A stretch of 64,000 nucleotides of DNA from Anthocerotibacter panamensis C109 (GTDB lineage Bacteria; Cyanobacteriota; Cyanobacteriia; Gloeobacterales; Anthocerotibacteraceae): NCBI RefSeq assembly GCF_018389385.1, contig NZ_CP062698.1, positions 3,752,667 through 3,816,666 of the forward strand, in the 5' to 3' direction. The notes under the pieces were generated by a model. That model was not told where the DNA came from. It saw only the letters and a program-made list of their open reading frames with translations, and made no database searches. Positions 45,740 through 55,044 of the stretch are shown in pieces (position 1 is the stretch's first letter; every line of letters starts with the position of its first letter). The position numbers were made by a program, and so were the translations under genes.

Positions 45740-47587
45740 TCAGTGGTCTTTGAGGGAGGCGAAGTGTCTCCCGCCTAGCTCTACCTGACGCTCGATCACC
45801 CCAGACTTGAGCCGTTCCACCAGATATTCTGGGGTGCAGGCAACGATATTGGTGCCATGGTCGGGTTCAATGAGGCTGACCAGCGCAAGGTTGCGCTCTA
45901 CTTGTTGGCTCAGGTTGTAGATCCCCAGAAAATTGAAGACCCCAGATTCATAGGTCCCGCAGGGCACGGACGGATTGTCCACCCCAACGTAGTATTCATC
46001 GGCCTTGAACCAACTGAAATCGGGATAGCCGTGGAAATGAACGATGGGCACGCCTGCTTGGGCTAGTGTCGGGAAGTAGAGGGCAGTCGCCAGGGTGATG
46101 GCGAGCATGACGTAGATATCGTAGGAAGGTTTGATATCGCTCTGGGTGGGGTCACAGCCCTCGGGTACTTGGAGGACGAGCCGGTCGGTCAGTCCGAGGC
46201 GCAGCACGTCGCGATCGAGGCGTAGGTCTGTCTTATTGGCCCCAGAACGAGAACTGACCACCCAGATATCGGGGATCTGTCGGTAGACTTTGCTCCCGTC
46301 CTGCATGGCTGTGAGGTAGCGTCTACCCAAGGCGTTTTGGCGCACTTCCTGGCGATTGTAGCCCTGTACGGGCTGGAGATTCTCCCATTCCTCGGCGCTG
46401 ATCTGCTGGGGGCCAACGTAATGGGGTGGCTCGGCGTAGGCGACGAAGCCATAGGAAACTCCAGTGCGCCCGTTGACAATGACGTTGACAATATCGCGGT
46501 GGGAGCGGCGCTTGATGACTTCGCTCAGTCGGGCTCCGGGGGGGAGCAGTTGGGTCTGAGCCATCTGCTGGCCCAGGGTGACCAGACTCAGGGCGTAGGG
46601 AGATTGCTGGGGGGTGTACTCCTCCAGCTTAAAGCGGCTTAAAGGCAGCGGGAGAATGGGGACGAAGACCTTGGGGATGAGCGAATTCAGGACGAAGCGG
46701 TCCATCTGCTGACGGGTGTAGACCGAGTCCGAAAGATTCATATTGAGGATCGAGAGCTTGGTCGGGGAGACGCCGATCACCAGTTCTGAGAAGGTACGAA
46801 TTAACGTATTCAGGCCGATCTTGATCTTATTTTGATAGGAGAGTGTGGGGTCCGAAAAAGTCTCGTCTAGCTGGGTGAGGATGATGACCTGGGTATTGGT
46901 CGGGTCCTCAATGTAGCGAGCGGCATGGTCCTCCGCCCAACTGCTGAGCGTCGCAATACGAGAGACTGTGAGCTTGCGGTCGCGTAGGATGAAGCGCGTA
47001 TACATGCCATAGAAGCCCTCGGAGGTGAGGATGCCCAACCTGCGCCCCAAGGAGGCGGGCCGTTCGACATCGATCACGGCGTTGATGGCGGCTTTGACGA
47101 CCCGAGTCTTGATACTGCGCTTCCATTCGAGGACCGGGACGGTAAACTCAAACCGGAAATCGATAGTGGCTTCCTCCCAGGGCACGACCTGGACCCCAAA
47201 GGCTCGCAGTTGGGCTTGGAGTTCTTCGCGCACCTTGAGGATTTCCGGGTTGTGGAAGCCTTTAGGCAGGGGCCGAAACGTGATAGCGAGTTTTTGGGCC
47301 ATGACCTTGGGGTCGATGACCGGGGGGCGGGCGTTGGGCTCGCTGGGGTCAAAAGAACCACCGATCAAGCGCCCAATCGTCTGGAGGCTAGGAGCCTGAG
47401 TGAGCGTCTGGGGCACCTCTTCTTGAGCCTGTAACCAGGCCAGGATCTCGGTTTTACGGGCCGCTAGTTGGTCGCGCAGGTCCGCAGTCAGCCGTCCTTT
47501 GGGGGCACGGACGCCCAATTTGTCCCCGTTGATCCAGACCTGTATTCCCTGCTTGCCAAGGTCGGTTAATAATTCAGACACATTCAT
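45740..47587 (-). CDS. TubC-docking-domain protein of unknown function
   Basis: 615 residues. The first 52 (VSELLTDLGKQGIQVWINGD, ending near AARKTEILAWLQ) form a TubC-type docking domain, known from the N termini of NRPS/PKS proteins where it guides subunit order. The remaining 560 or so match nothing I know: no condensation, adenylation or KS motifs are present. Conspicuous stretches are KLSILNMNLSDSVYTRQQMD, RRSHRDIVNVIVNGRTGVSYG and VPIVHFHGYPDFSWFKADEY. It has no membrane segment. Because a docking domain implies binding to a synthase subunit, it probably works on the carrier-bound chain or assists assembly. Confidence 0.75.
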   Translation of the reverse strand: MNVSELLTDLGKQGIQVWINGDKLGVRAPKGRLTADLRDQLAARKTEILAWLQAQEEVPQTLTQAPSLQTIGRLIGGSFDPSEPNARPPVIDPKVMAQKLAITFRPLPKGFHNPEILKVREELQAQLRAFGVQVVPWEEATIDFRFEFTVPVLEWKRSIKTRVVKAAINAVIDVERPASLGRRLGILTSEGFYGMYTRFILRDRKLTVSRIATLSSWAEDHAARYIEDPTNTQVIILTQLDETFSDPTLSYQNKIKIGLNTLIRTFSELVIGVSPTKLSILNMNLSDSVYTRQQMDRFVLNSLIPKVFVPILPLPLSRFKLEEYTPQQSPYALSLVTLGQQMAQTQLLPPGARLSEVIKRRSHRDIVNVIVNGRTGVSYGFVAYAEPPHYVGPQQISAEEWENLQPVQGYNRQEVRQNALGRRYLTAMQDGSKVYRQIPDIWVVSSRSGANKTDLRLDRDVLRLGLTDRLVLQVPEGCDPTQSDIKPSYDIYVMLAITLATALYFPTLAQAGVPIVHFHGYPDFSWFKADEYYVGVDNPSVPCGTYESGVFNFLGIYNLSQQVERNLALVSLIEPDHGTNIVACTPEYLVERLKSGVIERQVELGGRHFASLKDH

Positions 47588-47599
47588 GGGTGTTTCCCT

Positions 47600-47893
47600 T
47601 TACACGTCAACGGTTTCGGTGACTTCTGTGCTCTGTTGGTCTTCCGCCAACCGCTCAGAGAGGAGGGTGATCGTTGGGTAGTGGAAGATCAACAGCGGTG
47701 ACAGGCGAAAGCCCAATACTTTTTCGGCTTTGGCGATCAGCGCCAGTGCCTGAGCGGAGTCCATGCCATAGTTCTCGAAGGACTCGTTGACATTGATGGT
47801 GGCGGGGTCGCAGCCCAACTGCTCGGCTAGATTCTGGACCAACCAATCCTGGATGGCAGCAGCGGTCTCGACCTGTTGGGTATCGGGTTCCAT
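47600..47893 (-). CDS. Discrete acyl carrier protein
   Basis: 97 residues from the ATG that overlaps the previous stop as TGATG. The phosphopantetheine site is GMDSAQAL (Ser about residue 46), with a typical four-helix layout. It differs from the two tandem ACPs in the main synthase (GIDSIKRVE), so it may serve another step, such as feeding the acyltransferase or the TubC protein. The C-terminal tail (DQQSTEVTETV) is extra. Confidence 0.9.
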   Translation of the reverse strand: MEPDTQQVETAAAIQDWLVQNLAEQLGCDPATINVNESFENYGMDSAQALALIAKAEKVLGFRLSPLLIFHYPTITLLSERLAEDQQSTEVTETVDV

Positions 47894-49551
47894 CAAATCG
47901 TCTCCATAGGAACAGGGCGGTACTGACAGAAGCTCGGGGGCATGAGGATGCCCTGGAGCCGCAGGTGCTGGATCCGATAGAGATAAGCTGCTCCGGTCAT
48001 GAGATGATGGGCGACCTCGACTACCCGGCGGGCCTCAGGCTGGGCTAAATAGGTCCCCTGGACCCAGTCATTAAAAGCCCCCATCGCCGGACCGCACCAG
48101 ATCTGATAGTCGGCTTCTCGCCCTTGTTCTCCAGTGTTGGACCAGCGAGACGAAAGCCCTAAGTACCACCGGAAAATCAGCGCCATCTTGAGCTTGGGAT
48201 TGTTGGCAGCTCGGGTGAGTTGGGACGGATCGCGCTGGGTGAAAAAGGCCACGGTCTCTTCCCATACAGATTCCAGACTGCGGCGAAAGATCTGTTTCTC
48301 GAGCTGCTCGCGCTCTGTGTGTGGAAGGGCCTCTATCGCGTCGTAATTTTTGTAGAGGTCAAACAGCCTTTGCGCCCGCAACGGGAAGAACGTACCCCGC
48401 TTGAGCACCTGTACCCGTACCCCCAACTCGAACATGTCGGAGGCTGGGGCCATCATCACATCGGGCATCTGTGCCTGAGCGAGCAGACGCTTGGTATGCA
48501 AAGAGGCCCCGGCTTCGAGGCAAGACTGATTGATAGAGCCGGTCACCACGTAGGCAGCACCCATCATAAAGGCGGCTAAGGCGGACTGTGGCGATCCGAT
48601 GCCCCCGGCAGCCCCGACCCGGATCGGACATTCATAGCGGTACTTGGCCTGCATGTCATCGCGTAGGCCGAGGATCGAAGGCAATAGACAGACCAACGGT
48701 CGGTTGTCGGTGTGCCCTCCTGAGTCCGCTTCTACGGTGATGTCGTCCGCCACGGGCAGGCGTTGGGCCAAATTCGCCTGGAGTTCGGTAATGAGTCCCT
48801 GCTCCAGCAGTTGCCCCAGGATCTTAGGAGGTGCGGGTTGTAAAAACTTAGTCGCCACCTCGCGGCGTGAGATTTTGGCGAGGACTTTATTTTTGACTTT
48901 AGGTTGTCCCCCTTCCAGGCTCAGTCCGGCGGCCCGATAGTAGACAAGAGCGGGCGTAAGATCTAAGAAGGCCGAGGCTTCCAAGGTCCTGACGTCATGT
49001 TTGAGGTATAGGTCTACTCCGCCGCGCTCCAGGGCTGGATCACTGGGGCTGTGGAGCAAGTTAAAGGCGTAGGGGCCTTGGGGTAGGGCTTGTTGGATGC
49101 GGTGGATGGCAGTGGCGATCCGGTTGGGTGAGAGCCCGCCTGCACCAAAGGAACTCAGGATCTTGGCTTTGCCCAAGGTGATAACCAATTCCTCTGAAGC
49201 AATACCGTTAGCCATCGCCCCGGCGGCGTAGGGATAGACCACCCCATGGCTTGCCATAAACTGTGCGTCGCCCAACTGTCGTGGCACGAGAGGCGGCAGG
49301 GCACTCAAAACCTCAACGGAGCCCTTCGTGCGCACCTCAGCATCGCTCAGGTAGCCTTGATTCGCGACCCCAATCCGCCCCTCTATCCGCAGAATAAAGC
49401 AGGGTTGATTTAGGTTCAGGAGTTTAGCCCGGATGTCCTGCTCGTCAAAAGCCACCTGCTCAGGAGCGCCATGCCAGACCTGAGGATGGGTGGGGCCGAA
49501 GGAATGAAGTCGGCTATCACTGCCGCGATGTCCGGTATCAACACTGGTCAT
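47893..49551 (-). CDS. pfaD: PfaD-family trans-acting enoyl reductase
   Basis: 552 residues from ATG at 49551; a GTG three codons upstream is possible. It is a flavin-dependent TIM-barrel protein of the 2-nitropropane dioxygenase family: FGAGGLSPNRIATAIHRIQQ, YECPIRVGAAGGIGSPQSAL for FMN binding, and the large C-terminal addition typical of PfaD. In PUFA and some polyketide systems this protein reduces the enoyl intermediate in trans. Its presence implies a product with reduced bonds. It is coupled to the ACP by overlap. Confidence 0.93.
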   Translation of the reverse strand: MTSVDTGHRGSDSRLHSFGPTHPQVWHGAPEQVAFDEQDIRAKLLNLNQPCFILRIEGRIGVANQGYLSDAEVRTKGSVEVLSALPPLVPRQLGDAQFMASHGVVYPYAAGAMANGIASEELVITLGKAKILSSFGAGGLSPNRIATAIHRIQQALPQGPYAFNLLHSPSDPALERGGVDLYLKHDVRTLEASAFLDLTPALVYYRAAGLSLEGGQPKVKNKVLAKISRREVATKFLQPAPPKILGQLLEQGLITELQANLAQRLPVADDITVEADSGGHTDNRPLVCLLPSILGLRDDMQAKYRYECPIRVGAAGGIGSPQSALAAFMMGAAYVVTGSINQSCLEAGASLHTKRLLAQAQMPDVMMAPASDMFELGVRVQVLKRGTFFPLRAQRLFDLYKNYDAIEALPHTEREQLEKQIFRRSLESVWEETVAFFTQRDPSQLTRAANNPKLKMALIFRWYLGLSSRWSNTGEQGREADYQIWCGPAMGAFNDWVQGTYLAQPEARRVVEVAHHLMTGAAYLYRIQHLRLQGILMPPSFCQYRPVPMETI

Positions 49552-49620
49552 AGAGTGCACCTTCGCTGTAGGTCCGCGCGGTTCGGCGCGGATTAGGAAT
49601 TTAGACTTGCTGCCAAGGCT

Positions 49621-50271
49621 TCAATAGCCCGGTTGGATCAGGCGGTCTAGGACTGCGTAGATCTGGTTTTGCTGGGCTGTGGCGTAGGGCTTGAGCACCA
49701 GCGCACCCGCCGTAACCGGCGCAGCCTCTCGACCCCAGCCATGTTCCACGGTCCCGAGTAGCGCGGCACTCGCCCCTTGGGTTGCCAGTAGCCGTTGGAC
49801 GATCTCCAGCGCCTTAAACAGGGAATTCTCGCCGACTGTGAGCGTAAAAGCTGGCCCCGTGAAGGACCACCGTGCGGCGATGGCATGAGCCATCCGGTCA
49901 GCCCGATGGATCAAAAAACGATGAACCGCTCGGGAGCCTAGCGCCTTTACCCGGCCTACGTACTCCGGCTCCATCTGCCAGACTAGGTGCTGCTGCCGCC
50001 CTTCTACCTGACGGACCGAAAGGCCCGTCTCGGTCACCAGGACCACCGCAACGGCTCCTCCAGGCTGGATATCGGCTTGCTGGAGCACCAGATCCGCGAC
50101 CTGCACGATCAGCGCGTGGCCGATAGCCCAATTCTCATACTCGGGAACACTGCTGATGGGGCCGGGGGCTGCTGAGGGCATACTCCAGCCCCCAATAGCT
50201 TGCAGCAGCGCACTCAGAGCAGGGGAAGCGCCTGCTATACCCACAATGGCCTGACGGGGAAAGTACTGCAC
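49621..50271 (-). CDS. Half-size chain-length-factor-like protein
   Basis: 216 residues from GTG, with AAGGAGG four bases upstream. ARWSFTGPAFTLTVGENSLF and FKALEIVQRLLATQGASAAL resemble the CLF domain of the neighbouring large gene (SSLWNFTAPSFTLTAGENAT), with the KS nucleophile Cys replaced by Glu. It covers only the N-terminal half of a thiolase fold, and a loop of about 30 residues found in the larger copy is skipped. The good ribosome site and intact frame argue against a dead remnant; it could be a partner or regulator of the KS. Confidence 0.78.
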   Translation of the reverse strand: MQYFPRQAIVGIAGASPALSALLQAIGGWSMPSAAPGPISSVPEYENWAIGHALIVQVADLVLQQADIQPGGAVAVVLVTETGLSVRQVEGRQQHLVWQMEPEYVGRVKALGSRAVHRFLIHRADRMAHAIAARWSFTGPAFTLTVGENSLFKALEIVQRLLATQGASAALLGTVEHGWGREAAPVTAGALVLKPYATAQQNQIYAVLDRLIQPGY

Positions 50272-50299
50272 GGCTCCTCCTTGAGCCAGTCATAACAAT

Positions 50300-53200
50300 T
50301 TAGGAGCGTGGGTTATCTTCCGGCCAAATCTCCCGCAACATCTGCTGGGAATAGGTAACCTGGAGCCGAATCATCTCAACAAGGTGTTGCAGCGCTTCTT
50401 GTCGTGCCTGTAAAAAGGCCCCGTGAGCCTGGGTCGCACGGGTTGCATTGATATGGAGCTTTTGGTACTGTAGCGGGCTGATAGGCGGGACCTGCTCGCT
50501 ATAGCTCGTGGGACGGGCTGGCAATTCTCCCGCGACGGGCTCTGTAGGGGGCGCGACGAGGAGCACAGGCGGGGCGCTTGGGGGAGAGACCGGGGGCACA
50601 GGCGGCGCGACTCCTTGTTGGACCGGAAGTCTCGGCGGAGCGGGCGCAACTGTCCGCTCCGGTTGCGGCGTCGGATTACTCAAGATCTTTTTGCCCTCCT
50701 TCAAAATCGTGGTGCGCAAGGGGGGGCCACCTAACGTGACAGTCTTGAGCCGGGACAAGTCGGGGTTGGAGCGGACAGGAGCATAGAGCACCGACAGATC
50801 TAGCGCTACTCGGTGGCTCACCAGTTTTGACAAGGCTCTGACAATAGCCGTATGGTCGTCCACGCCGCGGCGGTTCATGGACACAGTGACATGCTCTTGC
50901 TGGTCCAGTATTTTATCGAGCCAGCGCGAGCAAATACTCCCGGCACCTACTTCCAGGAAGACCCGTGCCCCATCTTCATAGACGCGGTTGACCAGACGGG
51001 GGAAGTCTAGGGGTTGGCAGAGGCCCTGCGAAAGATGATGCGCAAGAGCCTCAGTTGTTGCGGCGACCGGTTGGTATTCAGCGGAGGAATAAAAGACTGT
51101 GTTGGGTACGTGCGCGATAGGACGTGTGTTGATCCGGGTAAGTTCGGGATATTCAGAAGCCATAGCAGCGCAGTGGATAGCATAGTTAAAAGGAGCCCGA
51201 AAAGAATCACATTTTAAAGCTTGGATAACCCGTGAACAGCCCCGGCTGTCTCCGGCAATCACCACTTCATGAGGGGTATTAATTTGTGTCAAGTAGACAC
51301 GGCTTTCCTGTTTTAGATATTCAGCCACTTGAGCAGCGGGAGCGATGAGGACATAGGTACTCCAAAACTCCGCATCTTTCTGGTCCAAAGGCAAGTCCCA
51401 GGACTCGCGCACGGCATACATAGGGCCGGAGAGCCGCTCACTAAAAAGAGGAGAAGTAAGGACAGCTTGCATATGTTGATTGAACTCGCTCCAGACGCCC
51501 TGTGCAGATATCATGCTGATCTCACCCAGGCTATAACCAAAGGCGAATTGAGGCTGAATCTTGAAGTGGTCTCGGGTAAGTGTCGTGATGATTCGGGCAT
51601 AACCCACTTCTGACTCGAACATGGTGTGGACACTACTGATGAACTGTTGATCGAGGGCTTCTAGTTGTCTGTTGGAAAACTTTTGCATACTGCGCGGATA
51701 GAGGATCTTATTGATAGTCGTCGCCCGCTGTCCATCCAGAGCTGCAATCATCGGGTCATTAAAGACCTCCGGGAAGAGCCGCAGAAAGTTGCGCCCGAGA
51801 CCGACATAAGAACCAAAAGCTCCAGGGTAGACGAAAGCCAATCCTCCCCGTTGACCTAGCGGTTTAGCGGTAAAGAAACTGCCCAAGGGTGTTTTCCAGT
51901 CCTCACCGCGCTCGAAAGCCTGCTCTACCCCCTGGCTCGCCCGTTGGATTTCACGCAGTACCTCGTCCTTGGTATGCCCGAGGATAGCGAGCGCATAGTT
52001 CGCTTGAGCACGTTGCTGGAACACCGCAAAGGTTTGGCTAGCAGCCGCAGCTAGCGACGGACTCGCCTCAAGCGTCTGTCCTAAGCGGTGGATCTCCTCA
52101 AGTAGCGCAGCACGGTCATCCCCCGCCAGAGAGAATAGGTGGAAGGGCGTGTGCTCCAAAAAGTTGTGGTCCCGTTGGTACGCTGGAGCGATACTTTCAG
52201 CAGCCTGTTTATGTTCCTCCAAAATGAGGTGGGCGTAAGTCCCATCGATACTCAAGCTATTGATAGCAGCAATCCTTCGTCCAAGACCATGTTCTATAAG
52301 CCAGGGGCGTGACTCCGTGGCGACATAAAAGGGACTGTTCTGCCAAAGTTCTGGGAATTTGGGTGCAGACCACTTTGGGACGGCAGGAATATAGCGGTAA
52401 TAGAGGCAAAGAGCCGTTTTGATGAGGCTCGCCATACCCGAAGCCACAAAAGTATGACCAATGTTGGCTTTTACGCTACCTAATGCACAGGTGATATCTG
52501 AAGTAGCAGATCGATACGCTTGAATAATTCCTTTGATTTCCGCCTCATCTTCATCAGGAAAACCACTGGCAAATACCTCAAGATAACTAATGTTTTCTGG
52601 CTTGAGATTTGACTTCTTCAGAGCTACGCTACAGACCTCTTCGACTGCCGCAGAAGAAGGTGCTTTAGGGAAAGAGTCCGACTTGTCAAACGTTGGATTT
52701 CTCTGTAAAAGACTGATGGAATCGATCACAGCATAGATGCGGTCTCCAGCTTGCTTTGCTGTTTCATACAGTTTGAGTACCACGGCTCCTGCCCCTTCTC
52801 CTGGCACCCAGCCTTTGGCATTTTGTGCATAGCTTAGGCTCGCGATACCCCTATTAGCGGGAGATAGTTGATGGCGTAACAAGACACTCTCAAAGCCCCC
52901 TGCCAAGTCCACAGCACCGACTAAGACCGCCTCAGCCTCACCATTACTCAGGAGTACTTGGGCAACTTCCAGCGCTTTAAAAGTAGCATTCTCTCCTGCG
53001 GTTAAAGTGAAAGAAGGTGCCGTAAAGTTCCATAGCGATGAGATCCGGCTGGACATAATATTTCCAATAAAGCTCAAAAACTCGCTGGTCTTAGCCGGAT
53101 TGTGGAGGCTTTCTTTTATTAAGTTCTCCAGGATCAAGCGCTGCTCGGCAGTCAAGAATATCCCATGCTCAAGGAGACTTTCCTGGAGTTCCCAGGGTAG

Positions 53201-54997
53201 ATTCCAGCGCGCTTGGAGTTGATGAGCAGACAGCTCAATATCCATAGCAATAATCACCGCAACGCTTGTGCCCTCCTTAATCGATGCATCTTTCAGAGCA
53301 TGGTCTGCTACTTTAAGCATCAGGATTTGTTGCGGGTTCAGTTTGTCCACTTCATTGGGTGGAATCCTGAGATAGATAGGGTCTACTTCAAAATCTTGAA
53401 TATAGCCACCTAGGGGTACTGAACCACCCTCAAAACCATATTCTTGGAGTAACGTTTGCTCCGCTTCTATACCTTTCCAGCGGTGGGGAGGAACTGGGCT
53501 TAAAGCTTGGTTGCCCTCATAAATACTGCGATCAAACTCCTCTAACCCCCGGCAAGAAGCAAAGTGTGCGTCCATTCCTAAAATAGCCAGTTTTGCTTCT
53601 GGGACAGGGGTATATACCTGTGCTTCTACAGATGGTAGAGGAGTGGGAGTCTGCTTAATAATTAAGTGTGCGTTGTTTCCTCCAAAACCAAAAGCACTGA
53701 TAGCAGCATGTCTCGAAGTATTATTCTCAGGCCATGCTGTATTGGCGCGAACAATGTTTTCAGCAGTGATTAAATTATTCTGAGAAGATGCAGGATTCTG
53801 GACATGAATAGTGGCTGGTATGATCCCTTTTTCTATTCCCATGACGGCTTTGAGTGTGCTCGCCAAACCTGCAACGGTGAGTAAATGACCAATATTTGCC
53901 TTGACCGAGCCGACTAAAGGTGAAGCTTGATATTGTCGAAAAAAGGTCTCAATAGAGTTGAGTTCTGTGCCATCCCCAAGGACAGTACCTGTGGCATGGC
54001 ATTCGATATAGTCAATGTCCTTAGGATCGAGCCCTGCTTCACGGTAGGCGCGCTCATAAGCGAGAAGCTGACCTTGAGGATTTGGACTCAGATAATGCTT
54101 TCCCCGTCCATCATTGGACAGACCAATGCCCTCAATAGTGGCATAAATATGGTCCCCATCCCGCATAGCATCCTGATAGCGCTTCAGAACAATCAGGCCG
54201 AAGCCATCTGCCGGGACTAACCCGCGTGAAGACTTATCCAGGGGAACACTAATCCCATTTTCTGGAAATCCTTGGACTCCAGCAAAGATCATACGAATAA
54301 AGAGTTGGTCGGCATAGCTAATAGCTCCTGCTAACATCAAATCTACGTTATGAGAAGTGAGGTAATAGCAGGCTAGTTTGGTAGCATATAGAGAGGAAGA
54401 GCAAGCTGCATCCAGAGCAAAACTAATTCCTGATAAAGAAAAAGCCTGTGCAATCAAGGGGACTTGAAAGCCACCGGTCATAGCATTATAGGGAGATACA
54501 ACGTCAGGAGCGTCCTGAATGCCCAACTGAAAATCATCCTTTTGAAATAGTTCTCTGAGTGTCCTGTTGAGGACTTTGTGATAGACCGGCCTAAATAAAT
54601 GGTTGGAGTATTTAGTCGGTAGGGAGAGATTACTCAGGATGAGGCCACACCGCGAGAGCACGGCTTTATTCCCTAAATAGTTGGTGCGTTCCAGAGCCTG
54701 CTTGGTGACATAGAGTGCACCTTTGAAAATCGGATCTAGACCTGCAAGCAGTACTTCAGGCAGGTCATACTCTGCTGCGTCGAAAGGGAAATCATGAATG
54801 TATCCACCTTTCAATAGATAAGTTTTATCCACCTTTCCCTTAACTGGATCGTAAAATTTTGCTGGATCGGTACCGATTTCTTTAGCTGTAGCTAGTGTTT
54901 TTGAGTCTTTTTGGTCTAACAAGTTTTGCCAAAATTCTTCGGGATTTTTAGCGTCAGGGAAAAGACAGGAAGTCCCAATAATTGCGATTTTTTCCAT
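50300..54997 (-). CDS. Polyketide/PUFA-synthase-type protein KS-CLF-AT
   Basis: 1565 residues, with AGGAG eight bases before the ATG. Domains: an active KS (about 1-440) with nucleophile in ALDAACSSSL (about residue 198) and His in ECHATGT and ANIGH; a chain-length-factor-like KS (about 465-925) in which the Cys is replaced by Glu (LTAGENAT); an acyltransferase (about 1030-1390) with GYSLGE (Ser near 1156); a Pro-rich linker; and a C-terminal helical segment (AHGAFLQARQEALQHL) like those in the next gene. This resembles PfaC plus PfaB in one chain, or HglC/D-type proteins. The first two thirds are more AT-rich than the last. Confidence 0.93.
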   Translation of the reverse strand: MEKIAIIGTSCLFPDAKNPEEFWQNLLDQKDSKTLATAKEIGTDPAKFYDPVKGKVDKTYLLKGGYIHDFPFDAAEYDLPEVLLAGLDPIFKGALYVTKQALERTNYLGNKAVLSRCGLILSNLSLPTKYSNHLFRPVYHKVLNRTLRELFQKDDFQLGIQDAPDVVSPYNAMTGGFQVPLIAQAFSLSGISFALDAACSSSLYATKLACYYLTSHNVDLMLAGAISYADQLFIRMIFAGVQGFPENGISVPLDKSSRGLVPADGFGLIVLKRYQDAMRDGDHIYATIEGIGLSNDGRGKHYLSPNPQGQLLAYERAYREAGLDPKDIDYIECHATGTVLGDGTELNSIETFFRQYQASPLVGSVKANIGHLLTVAGLASTLKAVMGIEKGIIPATIHVQNPASSQNNLITAENIVRANTAWPENNTSRHAAISAFGFGGNNAHLIIKQTPTPLPSVEAQVYTPVPEAKLAILGMDAHFASCRGLEEFDRSIYEGNQALSPVPPHRWKGIEAEQTLLQEYGFEGGSVPLGGYIQDFEVDPIYLRIPPNEVDKLNPQQILMLKVADHALKDASIKEGTSVAVIIAMDIELSAHQLQARWNLPWELQESLLEHGIFLTAEQRLILENLIKESLHNPAKTSEFLSFIGNIMSSRISSLWNFTAPSFTLTAGENATFKALEVAQVLLSNGEAEAVLVGAVDLAGGFESVLLRHQLSPANRGIASLSYAQNAKGWVPGEGAGAVVLKLYETAKQAGDRIYAVIDSISLLQRNPTFDKSDSFPKAPSSAAVEEVCSVALKKSNLKPENISYLEVFASGFPDEDEAEIKGIIQAYRSATSDITCALGSVKANIGHTFVASGMASLIKTALCLYYRYIPAVPKWSAPKFPELWQNSPFYVATESRPWLIEHGLGRRIAAINSLSIDGTYAHLILEEHKQAAESIAPAYQRDHNFLEHTPFHLFSLAGDDRAALLEEIHRLGQTLEASPSLAAAASQTFAVFQQRAQANYALAILGHTKDEVLREIQRASQGVEQAFERGEDWKTPLGSFFTAKPLGQRGGLAFVYPGAFGSYVGLGRNFLRLFPEVFNDPMIAALDGQRATTINKILYPRSMQKFSNRQLEALDQQFISSVHTMFESEVGYARIITTLTRDHFKIQPQFAFGYSLGEISMISAQGVWSEFNQHMQAVLTSPLFSERLSGPMYAVRESWDLPLDQKDAEFWSTYVLIAPAAQVAEYLKQESRVYLTQINTPHEVVIAGDSRGCSRVIQALKCDSFRAPFNYAIHCAAMASEYPELTRINTRPIAHVPNTVFYSSAEYQPVAATTEALAHHLSQGLCQPLDFPRLVNRVYEDGARVFLEVGAGSICSRWLDKILDQQEHVTVSMNRRGVDDHTAIVRALSKLVSHRVALDLSVLYAPVRSNPDLSRLKTVTLGGPPLRTTILKEGKKILSNPTPQPERTVAPAPPRLPVQQGVAPPVPPVSPPSAPPVLLVAPPTEPVAGELPARPTSYSEQVPPISPLQYQKLHINATRATQAHGAFLQARQEALQHLVEMIRLQVTYSQQMLREIWPEDNPRS

Positions 54998-55044
54998 GAG
55001 AGTACTCCTGATGAAAATACCTGGTTATTTTGGGTCAAAACAAG

